Shown here: positions 15,950 through 24,280 of the stretch, in pieces
How positions within the stretch are numbered: position 1 is the stretch's first letter
How the letters are laid out: the number at the start of each line of letters is the position of its first letter
The notes under the pieces: model-generated
The model's input: the letters and a program-made list of their open reading frames with translations, nothing else
Told to the model about the DNA's origin: nothing
Databases searched by the model: none
DNA from: Alkaliphilus hydrothermalis
GTDB taxonomy: Bacteria > Bacillota > Clostridia > Peptostreptococcales > Natronincolaceae
NCBI RefSeq assembly: GCF_016908555.1
Contig: NZ_JAFBEE010000021.1
Span: forward strand, 1 to 50,340
Direction: 5' to 3'
Length of the DNA: 50,340 bases
Made by a program: the position numbers and the translations under genes

Positions 15950-16609
15950 CTACAGAAAAACCCCTTCAATTTCCTTAAAACAATCAATAATATAATCAGG
16001 ATTTTCTTCCTCTAATTCTTTTCTAGTATTAGAACCAGTCGTAATAGAAATCACCTTTGCCCCTAGATGTCTAGCTGTTCTAATATCCAGTAGGGTATCA
16101 CCAATAATATAAAGCTCATCATATTGGTCTTTGAAATGGGCCTTTGCTTTTTTCAATGCTGTCTCAGCAATATCAAATCTCCTTAGACCATCTTCACCAA
16201 AACCCCCCACAGGGAAATGCTTCCACACCCCTATTTTCTCCAGCTTATATTCAGCCCCAATGCTGAGTTCCCCAGAGATTAAAGAAAGCTTGTGGTCGGT
16301 TTTAGACAGCTTTTGAATAAACTCCACTGCATCTGCATTTTCCCGCCATACATCTGTTGATTTAAAATCCTCCAGCTGTTGTCGATACAGTTCTAAAAAT
16401 TCATTCCACTTTTCTTCTGTATATTCTTCATTATATTTCTCCAGTACCTCAATAAATACGTCCTGGTCAGAACGGGCAGAGGTGTCTACCCCCTCCATAG
16501 CATTATCTTTATCTAGGAAAAGATCTACCGCCCTTTGGTAGGGGATGTCTGTACGGGAATCCCTCTTAATAATCGTGCCATTAATATCAAAAAATATCAG
16601 CGCTGCCAT
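15950..16609 (-). CDS. HAD-superfamily hydrolase with a DxN variant motif I
   Basis: A 219-residue HAD-fold protein, probably a small-molecule phosphatase. Motif I is FFDINGTIIKRD: the nucleophile Asp8 is present but the usual second Asp (DxD) is Asn10. Motif II is the Ser of LISGE, and motif IV is GDTLLDIRTAR with the Mg-binding Asp. AGGAGG lies before ATG 16609 (minus strand). The Asn at the general acid/base position is unusual for HAD phosphatases and may lower or change activity. It is divergent from yabS. Confidence 0.82.
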   Translation of the reverse strand: MAALIFFDINGTIIKRDSRTDIPYQRAVDLFLDKDNAMEGVDTSARSDQDVFIEVLEKYNEEYTEEKWNEFLELYRQQLEDFKSTDVWRENADAVEFIQKLSKTDHKLSLISGELSIGAEYKLEKIGVWKHFPVGGFGEDGLRRFDIAETALKKAKAHFKDQYDELYIIGDTLLDIRTARHLGAKVISITTGSNTRKELEEENPDYIIDCFKEIEGVFL

Positions 16610-16720
16610 GTGATTTCCTCCTTGTAGATTTTATCATGGAAACAATATTCCCTATTTAGTCCTATTCTAACACAGTTCACATATATTTTAAGAGGGAAAA
16701 GTCCCAAAATATTCAACAGG

Positions 16721-16749
16721 GTATAAAAAAAGATCACAAGGAAATAATT
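16721..16749 (+). promoter_or_regulatory. Sigma-F-like promoter of yabS
   Basis: GTATA (16721-16725) fits the sigma-F -35 GYWTA and GGAAATAATT (16740-16749) fits every position of the sigma-F -10 consensus GGNRANANTW. The 14-base spacer is one shorter than the usual 15. It lies 27 bases before ATG 16777. Confidence 0.6.
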
Positions 16750-16776
16750 ACAAAAAATAGCATGGGGTGATGATAA

Positions 16777-17514
16777 ATGGAAATTAATGAAGCCACAATC
16801 AAAGAAATTATCGTGGTAACCGATGGACAATCCAATATCGGAGGTAATCCAGTGGAGGCAGCTAGAAAAGCCTTTAGGAAAGGAATTACCGTCAGTACCA
16901 TTGGAATCATAGATCAAAAAGAACAACGGGAAGCACCTTTTCAGGAGGTTGTAAATATGGCTGAGGCAGGGGGCGGGCATTATGAATACACATATATTGA
17001 TAATCTATCCCAGACAATCCACACCCTTAGTCATAAAACAGTGACCTCTACTTTGCAGGAGGCAGTAAATAAGCAGTTAAAGCAATTGATGGGGAACGAG
17101 CTGAATCAAATGCCCCCCGAATCCAGAAGTAAATTACTAAATTACATAGACAAGTATTCCGACGAGGTGGGGGTATGCTGTTGTATTTTACTGGACTGCA
17201 GTGGTAGTATGGCCCACAAAATTCAATCGGCCCGCCATAGTATATTGGATCTGCTGGACTCTTTTGGAAATCGAAAAGGAAGAATAGATATAGCGGTGGT
17301 AGCATTCCCGGGGGAACAGGCGGATACCTGTAGGGTGCTGCATCATTTTAATGACGATTTAAATCAGATGGAAAGAAATCTTCACCGGATGAAACCAAAG
17401 GGTGGAACCCCCACAGCAGTAGCAATAGATTATGCTACAAAGCTCATTGAAGATTTTTACAGTGTAGGAAGAAATAAAGAAAGAATAACGGCCCTAGAAG
17501 AGTATGTCGTATAG
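16777..17514 (+). CDS. yabS: YabS-like von Willebrand factor A protein
   Basis: A 245-residue soluble protein matching YabS in length and gene order (yabS-yabT-tilS-ftsH). Residues about 10-100 look like the second half of a vWA fold (IIVVTDGQSNIGGNPVEAA, then VSTIGI and AEAGGGHYEY). Residues about 130-235 look like the first half (CILLDCSGSMAHKIQ with the DxSxS metal site, VAFPG, and KPKGGTPTAVAID with the MIDAS threonine). This order suggests a circularly permuted domain or two half domains. The sigma-F-like promoter supports forespore expression. A terminator overlaps its stop codon. Function is unknown. Confidence 0.82.
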   Translation: MEINEATIKEIIVVTDGQSNIGGNPVEAARKAFRKGITVSTIGIIDQKEQREAPFQEVVNMAEAGGGHYEYTYIDNLSQTIHTLSHKTVTSTLQEAVNKQLKQLMGNELNQMPPESRSKLLNYIDKYSDEVGVCCCILLDCSGSMAHKIQSARHSILDLLDSFGNRKGRIDIAVVAFPGEQADTCRVLHHFNDDLNQMERNLHRMKPKGGTPTAVAIDYATKLIEDFYSVGRNKERITALEEYVV

Positions 17515-17544
17515 GTGGGGGCATCCATCCCTACCTATTTTTAT
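17512..17544 (+). terminator. Terminator between yabS and yabT
   Basis: TAGGTGGGG (17512-17520, beginning at the yabS stop codon) pairs with CCCTACCTA (17529-17537, with one G-U pair), followed by TTTTTAT. It probably reduces read-through into yabT. Confidence 0.75.
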
Positions 17545-17574
17545 CTGTTTATTAGGCAGTAGGGAGGGAATATA

Positions 17575-18480
17575 ATGCAAGAGTCCCTAAAGGATATTGG
17601 AGGACACATCACAGGTAAATGGAACAACAACAGTTATCGTATCGTCAGAAAACTTGGGACAGGTGGCACTGCCGAGGTTTTTCTAGTGGAGGGAGAAGGG
17701 AAAAAACGCTACGCCATGAAGGTCAGTCAGGATAGCCTATCCCTTAATAGAGAATATCAGCTTATCAAGAAATTTTCAGATATTGAATTTGTGGTCAATG
17801 TATATGAAATGGATGATTTCCATCGAGGGGGATGTATTTATCACTTTCTTTTGCTAGACTATATCCAAGGGGATAATCTAAAGGTATATACTGAAAAAAA
17901 GCAGCTACAACGAACCACTATACTAGGAATGATACTGATTTTACTTAAGGTATTAGAATCTTTTCATCAAAAAGGATATATTTTAGGAGATCTTAAATTA
18001 GAAAATATCATGTTTGATCAAAAGCAAAAGGCCATCAGATTGATTGATTTAGGTGGAGTGGTGGAAATAGGAGCCACTGTAAAGGAATATACACCAGCCT
18101 ACGACCGAGGGGCGTGGCGCTGTGGGAAGAGAAGGGCTGAAGTTTCCTATGACCTTTTTACCCTTAATATGATGTTAATTCTTTTGTTAATTGGAGAAAA
18201 GTTAAACCCATTAAAACAAAAGAAGGAAGATATCTTTCAGAAGGTCAGAAATTTAGAAATAAGTGAAGAGCTAAAGGGTCTAGTCATTGATATGATGTTG
18301 AATCAGTGCTACAATAGTAGCCAGTTTGCAAAGAAAATTAATGAGTTATATAATAAAGAGAAGCTGAATCTAGTGAAGATGAGTAAAGTTCGAGGGGATG
18401 CTTTAATTAGCAATATCTTTAGAATTAGCTTAGGATTTTTTATCGCTACAGGTTGTCTAATATTAATAACCCATTGGTAA
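17575..18480 (+). CDS. yabT: YabT-like membrane-anchored Ser/Thr protein kinase
   Basis: A 301-residue Hanks-type kinase. The glycine-rich loop is LGTGGTAEVFLV, the ATP lysine is in YAMKVS, the catalytic loop reads LGDLKLENIMFD (HRD replaced by LGD, catalytic Asp, Lys and Asn kept) and the DFG motif is DLG. The last 20 residues form one membrane helix, with no external sensor domain, as in B. subtilis YabT, which is DNA-activated and acts on RecA in sporulation. Gene order (yabS before, tilS after) agrees. AGGGAGGG precedes ATG 17575. Confidence 0.88.
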   Translation: MQESLKDIGGHITGKWNNNSYRIVRKLGTGGTAEVFLVEGEGKKRYAMKVSQDSLSLNREYQLIKKFSDIEFVVNVYEMDDFHRGGCIYHFLLLDYIQGDNLKVYTEKKQLQRTTILGMILILLKVLESFHQKGYILGDLKLENIMFDQKQKAIRLIDLGGVVEIGATVKEYTPAYDRGAWRCGKRRAEVSYDLFTLNMMLILLLIGEKLNPLKQKKEDIFQKVRNLEISEELKGLVIDMMLNQCYNSSQFAKKINELYNKEKLNLVKMSKVRGDALISNIFRISLGFFIATGCLILITHW

Positions 18481-18564
18481 AATACACATGAAATTATGGG
18501 TTTATAAGAGGAATATTTACATACGTGGAGAAATAGTTTAAATAAAAGAAAAAGGGATGACATC

Positions 18565-19968
18565 ATGCAAGTAATAGACAAAATAAAAAGAAGAATAGTA
18601 GAAGACAAATTAATCGAAGATGGAGACAAAGTTGTCGTAGCAATCTCAGGAGGCCCTGACTCTGTGTGTCTACTCCACGGACTTAGTCAGCTACAAGAGG
18701 AGTATCATCTTCAGTTATATGGTGCCCATCTCAATCATAACTTTAGAGGGATAGAGGCATTGAAGGATGCCCAATATGTGACAAAATTATGTGAGAGACT
18801 GAATATAATGAGCTTTGTAAAGAGTATAGATGTAGCAGAATATGCAAAAAATAATCATCGGTCCCTAGAGGAAGCTGGTAGGATACTAAGATATGCCTTT
18901 TTCGATGAAGTAGCTGAAAAAGTAGGGGCAACAAAAATTGCCGTGGCTCACAACCAGAATGATCAAGCAGAAACGGTCTTAATGAGACTGCTTAGGGGGA
19001 CGGGTCTGCAAGGATTGACAGCCATACACCACAAAAGGGGAAAAATCATTAGACCTTTGTTAGATATAACAAGGGATGAAATAGAGGGGTATTGTATTAC
19101 ACATCAATTGCAGCCAAGGATAGACCTAACTAACCTAGAGCCAATCTATCATCGCAATAAAATTCGCCTAGAATTAATTCCGATGCTGGAAAAGGAGTAC
19201 AACCCTAACTTAATAGAGGCCCTTTCAAGGATGGCTGAAACCCTAAAGGCAGATCATGACTTTATTCAACAGCAGGCACAAGACATTTATGGACTGTTAG
19301 CCCAACGGGAAGACGCCAATACAGTTATCTTACCTGTCCATGGTATCAATAAGCTCCCTAGGGCTCTTTTTGTGAGGGTTATTAGGTGTTCTGTAGAGGC
19401 ACTGGTGGGAAAGGGTGAAATATTAGAATACCGTCATATTGAAAACCTACAACATCTGGTGAACAACAGTGAAACTGGCCAAGCTATTCAATTACCGATG
19501 GGGATTACAGCTAAAAAAAGCTATCATAAAATCATTCTAACTACTAATACTGATAAAGGAGTAAAATCTTTTAATTATGAAGTAAAAGATTTGGGTATCA
19601 TTCCTATAGAAGAAATACATGGGGTGTTTGAGTTTAATGTATTGGATATCGAAGACTTAGAGGAAATCCCAAGGACAGCATATGTTAAGGTCTTTGATTG
19701 GGATCAAATCTCCCGTCAGCTGATTATTCGTAACAGACGGGATGGGGATCGGTTTATGCCCCTAGGATTGAAGGGGTCTAAAAAGCTAAAGGATTTCTTC
19801 ATTGACAGAAAAGTTGAACGGGAAGAAAGGGATCGAATACCACTGGTGTGTGACGGAAGCGAGGTCATGTGGGTGGTTGGATATCAAATGAGTGATAAGT
19901 ATAAGGTAACTAATAATACTAAGCAAATTTTAAGCATAGAATTTAAAAGTGACTTAAGAAAAAGTTAA
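18565..19968 (+). CDS. tilS: tRNA(Ile)-lysidine synthase
   Basis: Cytosolic enzyme converting C34 of the CAU anticodon tRNA(Ile) to lysidine, using ATP and lysine; essential for AUA decoding. The N-terminal PP-loop ATPase motif SGGPDS is at residues 28-33, followed by GAHLNHNFRG and AVAHNQNDQAETVLMRLLRG. The C-terminal TilS domain is seen in IRNRRDGDRFMPLG and KKLKDFFIDRKV. Its 467 residues equal the usual Firmicute form. It follows yabT. The hpt gene that commonly lies between tilS and ftsH is absent here. Confidence 0.95.
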   Translation: MQVIDKIKRRIVEDKLIEDGDKVVVAISGGPDSVCLLHGLSQLQEEYHLQLYGAHLNHNFRGIEALKDAQYVTKLCERLNIMSFVKSIDVAEYAKNNHRSLEEAGRILRYAFFDEVAEKVGATKIAVAHNQNDQAETVLMRLLRGTGLQGLTAIHHKRGKIIRPLLDITRDEIEGYCITHQLQPRIDLTNLEPIYHRNKIRLELIPMLEKEYNPNLIEALSRMAETLKADHDFIQQQAQDIYGLLAQREDANTVILPVHGINKLPRALFVRVIRCSVEALVGKGEILEYRHIENLQHLVNNSETGQAIQLPMGITAKKSYHKIILTTNTDKGVKSFNYEVKDLGIIPIEEIHGVFEFNVLDIEDLEEIPRTAYVKVFDWDQISRQLIIRNRRDGDRFMPLGLKGSKKLKDFFIDRKVEREERDRIPLVCDGSEVMWVVGYQMSDKYKVTNNTKQILSIEFKSDLRKS

Positions 19969-20000
19969 GAAAATTCTATGATTGGAATGGAGAGGATAAG

Positions 20001-20029
20001 TTGTTTTTAAAAGGATAGTATGGTAAAAT
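20001..20029 (+). promoter_or_regulatory. Sigma-A promoter of ftsH
   Basis: TTGTTT (20001-20006), a 17-base spacer, and TAAAAT (20024-20029) with a TG extension (TGG). It lies 50 bases before the chosen ftsH start. Confidence 0.65.
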
Positions 20030-20078
20030 TGTAAAATGCAATAAAAGTAAGTAAGCATGAATGAGAGGAGGACTTTTG

Positions 20079-21992
20079 TTGAGGAAATTTTTCCGAGGAG
20101 CTAGTTTTTACATTTTAGTCTTTATCGTTTTACTTATTCTTGTAAATCAATTTGCAGGAACAACTCAGCAACCAGTAGAAATAGAATTCTCTATACTATA
20201 TAAAGAGCTTGTAGAAGAGAAGGTTAAGGAAATAAACATTGTAGACCGTTCTATAGAGGGGATTTTGCTAGTTAATAATGAAAAGAAGCCCTTTAAATCA
20301 TATATACCACAGGTATATAGTGAAGAGCGATTTACAGAAATTATAGATGAACAGATTGAAAAGGGATTAATTGTCAAAGGTGAACCGATTCCTGAGACCC
20401 CATGGTTTATCGATCTTTTACCTTCCATCTTTATGGTATTAGTTTTTGTAGTCTTCTGGTTTGTGTTTATGCAACAATCCCAAGGTGGCGGGAATAGAGT
20501 GATGTCCTTTGGAAAGAGTAGGGCAAAACTACATAAGGAAGATGAAAGAAAGAAAGTTACCTTTGATGATGTTGCTGGACTTGATGAGGAAAAAGAAGAA
20601 CTTCAAGAGTTGGTAGACTTCTTAAAGAATCCCAAAAAATATATCGAACTAGGAGCAAGAATCCCTAAAGGAATTCTAATGGTTGGACCTCCAGGTACAG
20701 GTAAAACCTATTTGACCAAAGCAGTTGCAGGGGAAGCAGGGGTACCATTCTTTAGTATTAGTGGTTCAGACTTCGTAGAAATGTTTGTAGGGGTAGGGGC
20801 TTCCCGTGTGAGGGACTTATTCGAGCAAGCAAAGAAAAATGCACCATGTATTATCTTTATAGATGAGATTGATGCAGTTGGTAGAAGAAGAGGGGCTGGC
20901 CTTGGGGGCGGTCACGATGAAAGAGAGCAAACCCTAAATCAATTATTAGTTGAGATGGACGGTTTTGGCATCAATGAAGGAATCATCATTGTAGCAGCCA
21001 CCAACCGACCTGATATACTAGATCCAGCATTACTTCGACCTGGTAGATTTGACAGACAGGTATTAGTTGGGGCACCAGATATTAAAGGTAGAGAAGCGAT
21101 TCTGAAGGTTCATGCCAAAGGTAAGCCTCTGGCAGAGGATGTTGATTTAACGGTATTAGCAAGAAGAACACCAGGGTTTACACCTGCTGATATCGAGAAC
21201 CTCATGAATGAAGCAGCTTTGTTAACTGCTAGAAAAAATGACAAGAAAATTCATATGGCAACCATCGAAGAAGCTATTACCAAAGTAATCGCTGGGGTTG
21301 AGAAGAAAAGTAAAGTAATCAGTGAAAAAGAACGTAAGCTTACGGCTTACCACGAAGCAGGTCATGCGGTAGTTGCAACCTTAACACCAAACGTAGACCC
21401 TGTCCATCAAGTAACGATTATTCCACGGGGTAGGGCAGGTGGATTCACCATGATTCTACCAAAGGAAGATAAATACTATACAACTAAGGGTGAAATGGAA
21501 TCCCATATTGTTCATCTCTTAGGTGGTAGAGTGGCTGAAAAACTTGTTTTAGATGATATCAGTACAGGGGCTTCCAATGACCTTCAAAGAGTATCCGCTA
21601 TTGCTAGGGCGATGGTTACTCAATATGGTATGAGTGAAAAAATAGGCCCTATGGCATTAGGTGGTGGGGACGAAGAAGTATTTTTAGGAAGAGACATTAC
21701 TTCCAAGAGAAACTACTCTGAAGAAGTTGCTTCTGAGATTGATCATGAAATCAGAAGAATCGTCTACGATGCTTATGAATTAACCGTGAAGTTATTGGCT
21801 GATAATATGGATAAACTTCATGTGGTGGCAAAGGCATTGTTAAAAGTAGAAACCCTAGATGCTGAAATGTATGATATGATCTTCACTGGTAAACTTATCA
21901 TCAATGACGAGGATACAATCGAAGAAATCGACAAGAGATATAAAGAACTAAAGGAACAAGCTAAAAAAGATCAAGATGACAGTCAGCTTTAA
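20079..21992 (+). CDS. ftsH: ATP-dependent zinc metalloprotease FtsH
   Basis: Membrane AAA+ protease degrading membrane and regulatory proteins. Two membrane helices (about 8-26 and 111-131) flank an external domain; then GPPGTGKT (from Gly203), pore motif FVGVGAS, Walker B IIFIDEID, arginine fingers RPGRFDR and the zinc motif HEAGH (His425). AGGAGG at 20066-20071 lies inside the frame that starts at ATG 20061, so TTG 20079 (spacing 7) is the likely start, giving 637 residues. The Walker A continuation TYLTKA differs from the common TLLAKA. A terminator follows at 22000. Confidence 0.95.
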   Translation: MRKFFRGASFYILVFIVLLILVNQFAGTTQQPVEIEFSILYKELVEEKVKEINIVDRSIEGILLVNNEKKPFKSYIPQVYSEERFTEIIDEQIEKGLIVKGEPIPETPWFIDLLPSIFMVLVFVVFWFVFMQQSQGGGNRVMSFGKSRAKLHKEDERKKVTFDDVAGLDEEKEELQELVDFLKNPKKYIELGARIPKGILMVGPPGTGKTYLTKAVAGEAGVPFFSISGSDFVEMFVGVGASRVRDLFEQAKKNAPCIIFIDEIDAVGRRRGAGLGGGHDEREQTLNQLLVEMDGFGINEGIIIVAATNRPDILDPALLRPGRFDRQVLVGAPDIKGREAILKVHAKGKPLAEDVDLTVLARRTPGFTPADIENLMNEAALLTARKNDKKIHMATIEEAITKVIAGVEKKSKVISEKERKLTAYHEAGHAVVATLTPNVDPVHQVTIIPRGRAGGFTMILPKEDKYYTTKGEMESHIVHLLGGRVAEKLVLDDISTGASNDLQRVSAIARAMVTQYGMSEKIGPMALGGGDEEVFLGRDITSKRNYSEEVASEIDHEIRRIVYDAYELTVKLLADNMDKLHVVAKALLKVETLDAEMYDMIFTGKLIINDEDTIEEIDKRYKELKEQAKKDQDDSQL

Positions 21993-21999
21993 TAACCAA

Positions 22000-22031
22000 T
22001 GGCCTTGAAGAAATACTTTCAAGGTCATTTT
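22000..22031 (+). terminator. Terminator after ftsH
   Basis: TGGCCTTGAA (22000-22009) pairs with TTCAAGGTCA (22018-22027), one G-U pair, then TTTTG. Confidence 0.75.
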
Positions 22032-22084
22032 GTCGTGCAAAAATGATTAGTAAATTAAACCAGCAGATCTATGGAGGGAAAAAT

Positions 22085-22927
22085 ATGCGAAGAATAGAGT
22101 GGGAAAGTATAGTCAAAGAAGTGGAAAAACTTTGTATCCACATGAATATCTATGTGGAGGAGGATTTAAAGGAACTGATGGAGAAGGCATTATTAGAAGA
22201 GGACTCGCCATTGGGAAAAACGGTACTAAAGGATTTGTTAGAAAATCAAGAGGTTGCCCGTAGGGAGATGCTACCGATCTGTCAAGACACAGGTATGGTG
22301 GTGGCATTTGTTGAAGTGGGACAGGATCTTCAAATTGCAAATGGGAGTTTAACGGAGGCAATTAATGAAGGGGTGAGAAGAGGCTATGAAAAAGGATACC
22401 TTAGAAGGTCTGTTGTAGCCTGTCCATTACAAAGAAAAAACACCGGAGACAATACCCCAGCCATCATTTACTATGATTTGGTTGAAGGGGATCAATTGAA
22501 GATTACTTTAGCTGCAAAGGGCTTTGGAAGTGAAAACATGAGTGGTGTCAAAATGCTAAAGCCCATCGATGGGGCTGAGGGAGTAAAGAATTTTGTATTA
22601 GAAACCATTCAAAAAGCTGGTGGAAATTGTTGTCCTCCTATAATCGTTGGCGTTGGCATAGGTGGCACCTTTGATAAAGCAACACAAATAGCAAAGAAGG
22701 CCCTCTTAAGAAAAGTGGGAAAAAGAAATGATGATGGAGGGATCGCTTCCTTAGAAGAAGCGTTATTAAAAGAGATAAACAACCTAGGGATTGGACCTCA
22801 AGGATTTGGTGGGAAAACCACCGCCTTAGCAGTTCATGTAGAAACCTTCCCCACCCATATAGCAGGATTACCTGTGGCTGTAAATATTAATTGTCATGCC
22901 TCTAGACATGGGGAAATTATATTATAA
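22085..22927 (+). CDS. Class I fumarate hydratase, alpha subunit
   Basis: Alpha (N-terminal) part of an oxygen-sensitive 4Fe-4S fumarase/tartrate-dehydratase type hydrolyase, interconverting fumarate and malate. Family marks are LPICQDTGMVVAFVEVG with a cluster Cys, RKNTGDNTPAIIYYDLV, KGFGSENMSG and GGNCCPPIIVGVGIGGTFDKA. GGAGGG (22073-22078) supports ATG 22085 rather than the in-frame start at 22043, giving 280 residues, the usual subunit length. The beta subunit is at 23066. Fumarate versus tartrate cannot be settled from sequence alone; fumarase fits the nearby succinate-propionate genes. Confidence 0.88.
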   Translation: MRRIEWESIVKEVEKLCIHMNIYVEEDLKELMEKALLEEDSPLGKTVLKDLLENQEVARREMLPICQDTGMVVAFVEVGQDLQIANGSLTEAINEGVRRGYEKGYLRRSVVACPLQRKNTGDNTPAIIYYDLVEGDQLKITLAAKGFGSENMSGVKMLKPIDGAEGVKNFVLETIQKAGGNCCPPIIVGVGIGGTFDKATQIAKKALLRKVGKRNDDGGIASLEEALLKEINNLGIGPQGFGGKTTALAVHVETFPTHIAGLPVAVNINCHASRHGEIIL

Positions 22928-23065
22928 ATTTCACTATTTAAAATTTATGATTACATTTAAACACAACAAATTATCCCAATCGTTTGATTGAAAGATAAAT
23001 TAGAAAAATCACCTATAATAATTATACATTTACCTTCAAATAACTAATAAGGGAGGATCATAAAA

Positions 23066-23641
23066 ATGAAAACCCATAGGATTACAACTCCGTTAAAAAC
23101 AGAGGATATTGAAGAACTAAAGGTAGGAGACAAAGTACTATTAAGTGGTTACATCTACACGGCGAGGGATGCAGCCCACCAAAGATTAATTGATCAAATA
23201 AAAAATAATGAAGAATTACCCTTTCAACTGGAGGGACAGGTTCTGTACTATGTAGGTCCAACACCAGCTCCAGAGGGAAAGGTGATTGGTTCAGCAGGCC
23301 CCACCACCAGTTTGCGGATGGACAGACCTACCCCTACCCTATTGGATCTAGGGTTAAAGGGGATGATTGGAAAAGGAGATCGGAGTATAGAAGTGGTAGA
23401 AAGTATCAAAAAGAACGGATGTGTGTACTTTGCTGCCCTGGGGGGCGCGGGGGCATTAATTGCAAACTCAATTTTGACAGCGGAGGTCATTGCTTACGAA
23501 GACTTGGGGACAGAGGCCATTAGAAGACTTGAGGTAAAGGAGTTGCCTGTTGTGGTGGCAATAGATCAGCAGGGAAACAACTTGTATCATATCGGACCTG
23601 ATAACTACAAAAAAGATTTAGCGAAAGTTAAAACGATTTAA
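23066..23641 (+). CDS. Class I fumarate hydratase, beta subunit
   Basis: Beta (C-terminal) part of the two-subunit class I fumarase. Its 191 residues contain the family stretch RDAAHQRL, the VYYVGPTPAPEGK-like segment (LYYVGPTPAPEGKVIGSAGP), TSLRMD and GMIGKG, and FAALGGAGALIA near the C-terminus. AGGGAGGAT lies before ATG 23066. It is 138 bases after the alpha gene, an unusually long gap for subunits of one enzyme, so a separate promoter or processing site in that gap is possible. Confidence 0.88.
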   Translation: MKTHRITTPLKTEDIEELKVGDKVLLSGYIYTARDAAHQRLIDQIKNNEELPFQLEGQVLYYVGPTPAPEGKVIGSAGPTTSLRMDRPTPTLLDLGLKGMIGKGDRSIEVVESIKKNGCVYFAALGGAGALIANSILTAEVIAYEDLGTEAIRRLEVKELPVVVAIDQQGNNLYHIGPDNYKKDLAKVKTI

Positions 23642-24280
23642 TGCTATCACAGAGTTTTCCCTGTTTTTTTAGGATGTTTAGTTGTAAGATATGGATGCTG
23701 AGTTTTGATGTAATATTAGGAAATGGCTAGATACTAGCAATCATTTCTTTGTTTGTAGGTATGATAGGAATATATATTGGGTATATAATAGGAAGATACG
23801 TTTTTAGATTGAATTGGATTATGCTGGCTGGAGCTGTCTATCTATTTGCTTTGCTTGGGATAGTATTGTTTACTATTCTTTTACATAAGCTACCAATGTA
23901 AAGAAGGAAAGTAGTGGAATTGTAAGTGCGGTGGGGTAGATTGAGTAAATTGTTTCAAAATTGTATAATTATCAAAAAAGATGTTAAAAAAATACCTAAA
24001 TCCAAGAAAGATGGTTGCAGGAATCAGCAAAAAGCTGTAGAATATCTGTAGGGTTGCAATAGAAATTTCAACGTTTGCAAGTGGTGAAATTTAAATTGCA
24101 AAACAAAAAGTTCATCTAAAGACATAAAAGTGACGGAGAGTATTATAAAATGGAGTAACTGGAGGATATAAGAGAATGTATATTGTTTAATAGTAGATAT
24201 TAAATTGAAGGATTCTATTTGTATACTTCATAAGGTAAAATATGGCTTCATAAACTTACAATCTCGAAGGAGGAAGTAAA
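23642..24280. other. 640-base gap before the mutase operon
   Basis: AT-rich region. It holds a short two-helix frame (23761-23901) that may be a gene remnant, and an imperfect hairpin near 24065-24095 (AAATTTCA ... TGAAATTT). I find no B12 riboswitch pattern and no convincing sigma-54 or sigma-A promoter by eye, although the mutase operon must start here. Confidence 0.5.
23761..23901 (+). pseudogene. Possible remnant of a two-helix membrane protein end
   Basis: A 46-codon frame encoding two hydrophobic helices. The first has closely spaced glycines (IGIYIGYIIGR), and the second ends LLHKLPM. An in-frame TAG lies 30 bases upstream and there is no clear ribosome site. The pattern resembles the last helices of MntP/YtaF-type transporters, so it may be the decayed tail of such a gene. 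Identity is a guess. Confidence 0.3.

Noticed and set aside
16597..16980. 127-codon minus-strand frame overlapping yabS and the HAD start
   Set aside because: Runs across the sigma-F-like promoter and the antisense of yabS; Cys/Phe-rich low-quality product.
20061..20078. ATG 20061 as the ftsH start
   Set aside because: The AGGAGG ribosome site lies after this ATG, so it cannot serve it; TTG 20079 fits.
24000..24280. B12 riboswitch or sigma-54 promoter before the mutase genes
   Set aside because: No B12-box pattern; the only TGG...TTGCA pair (near 24081) has the wrong spacing for -24/-12.
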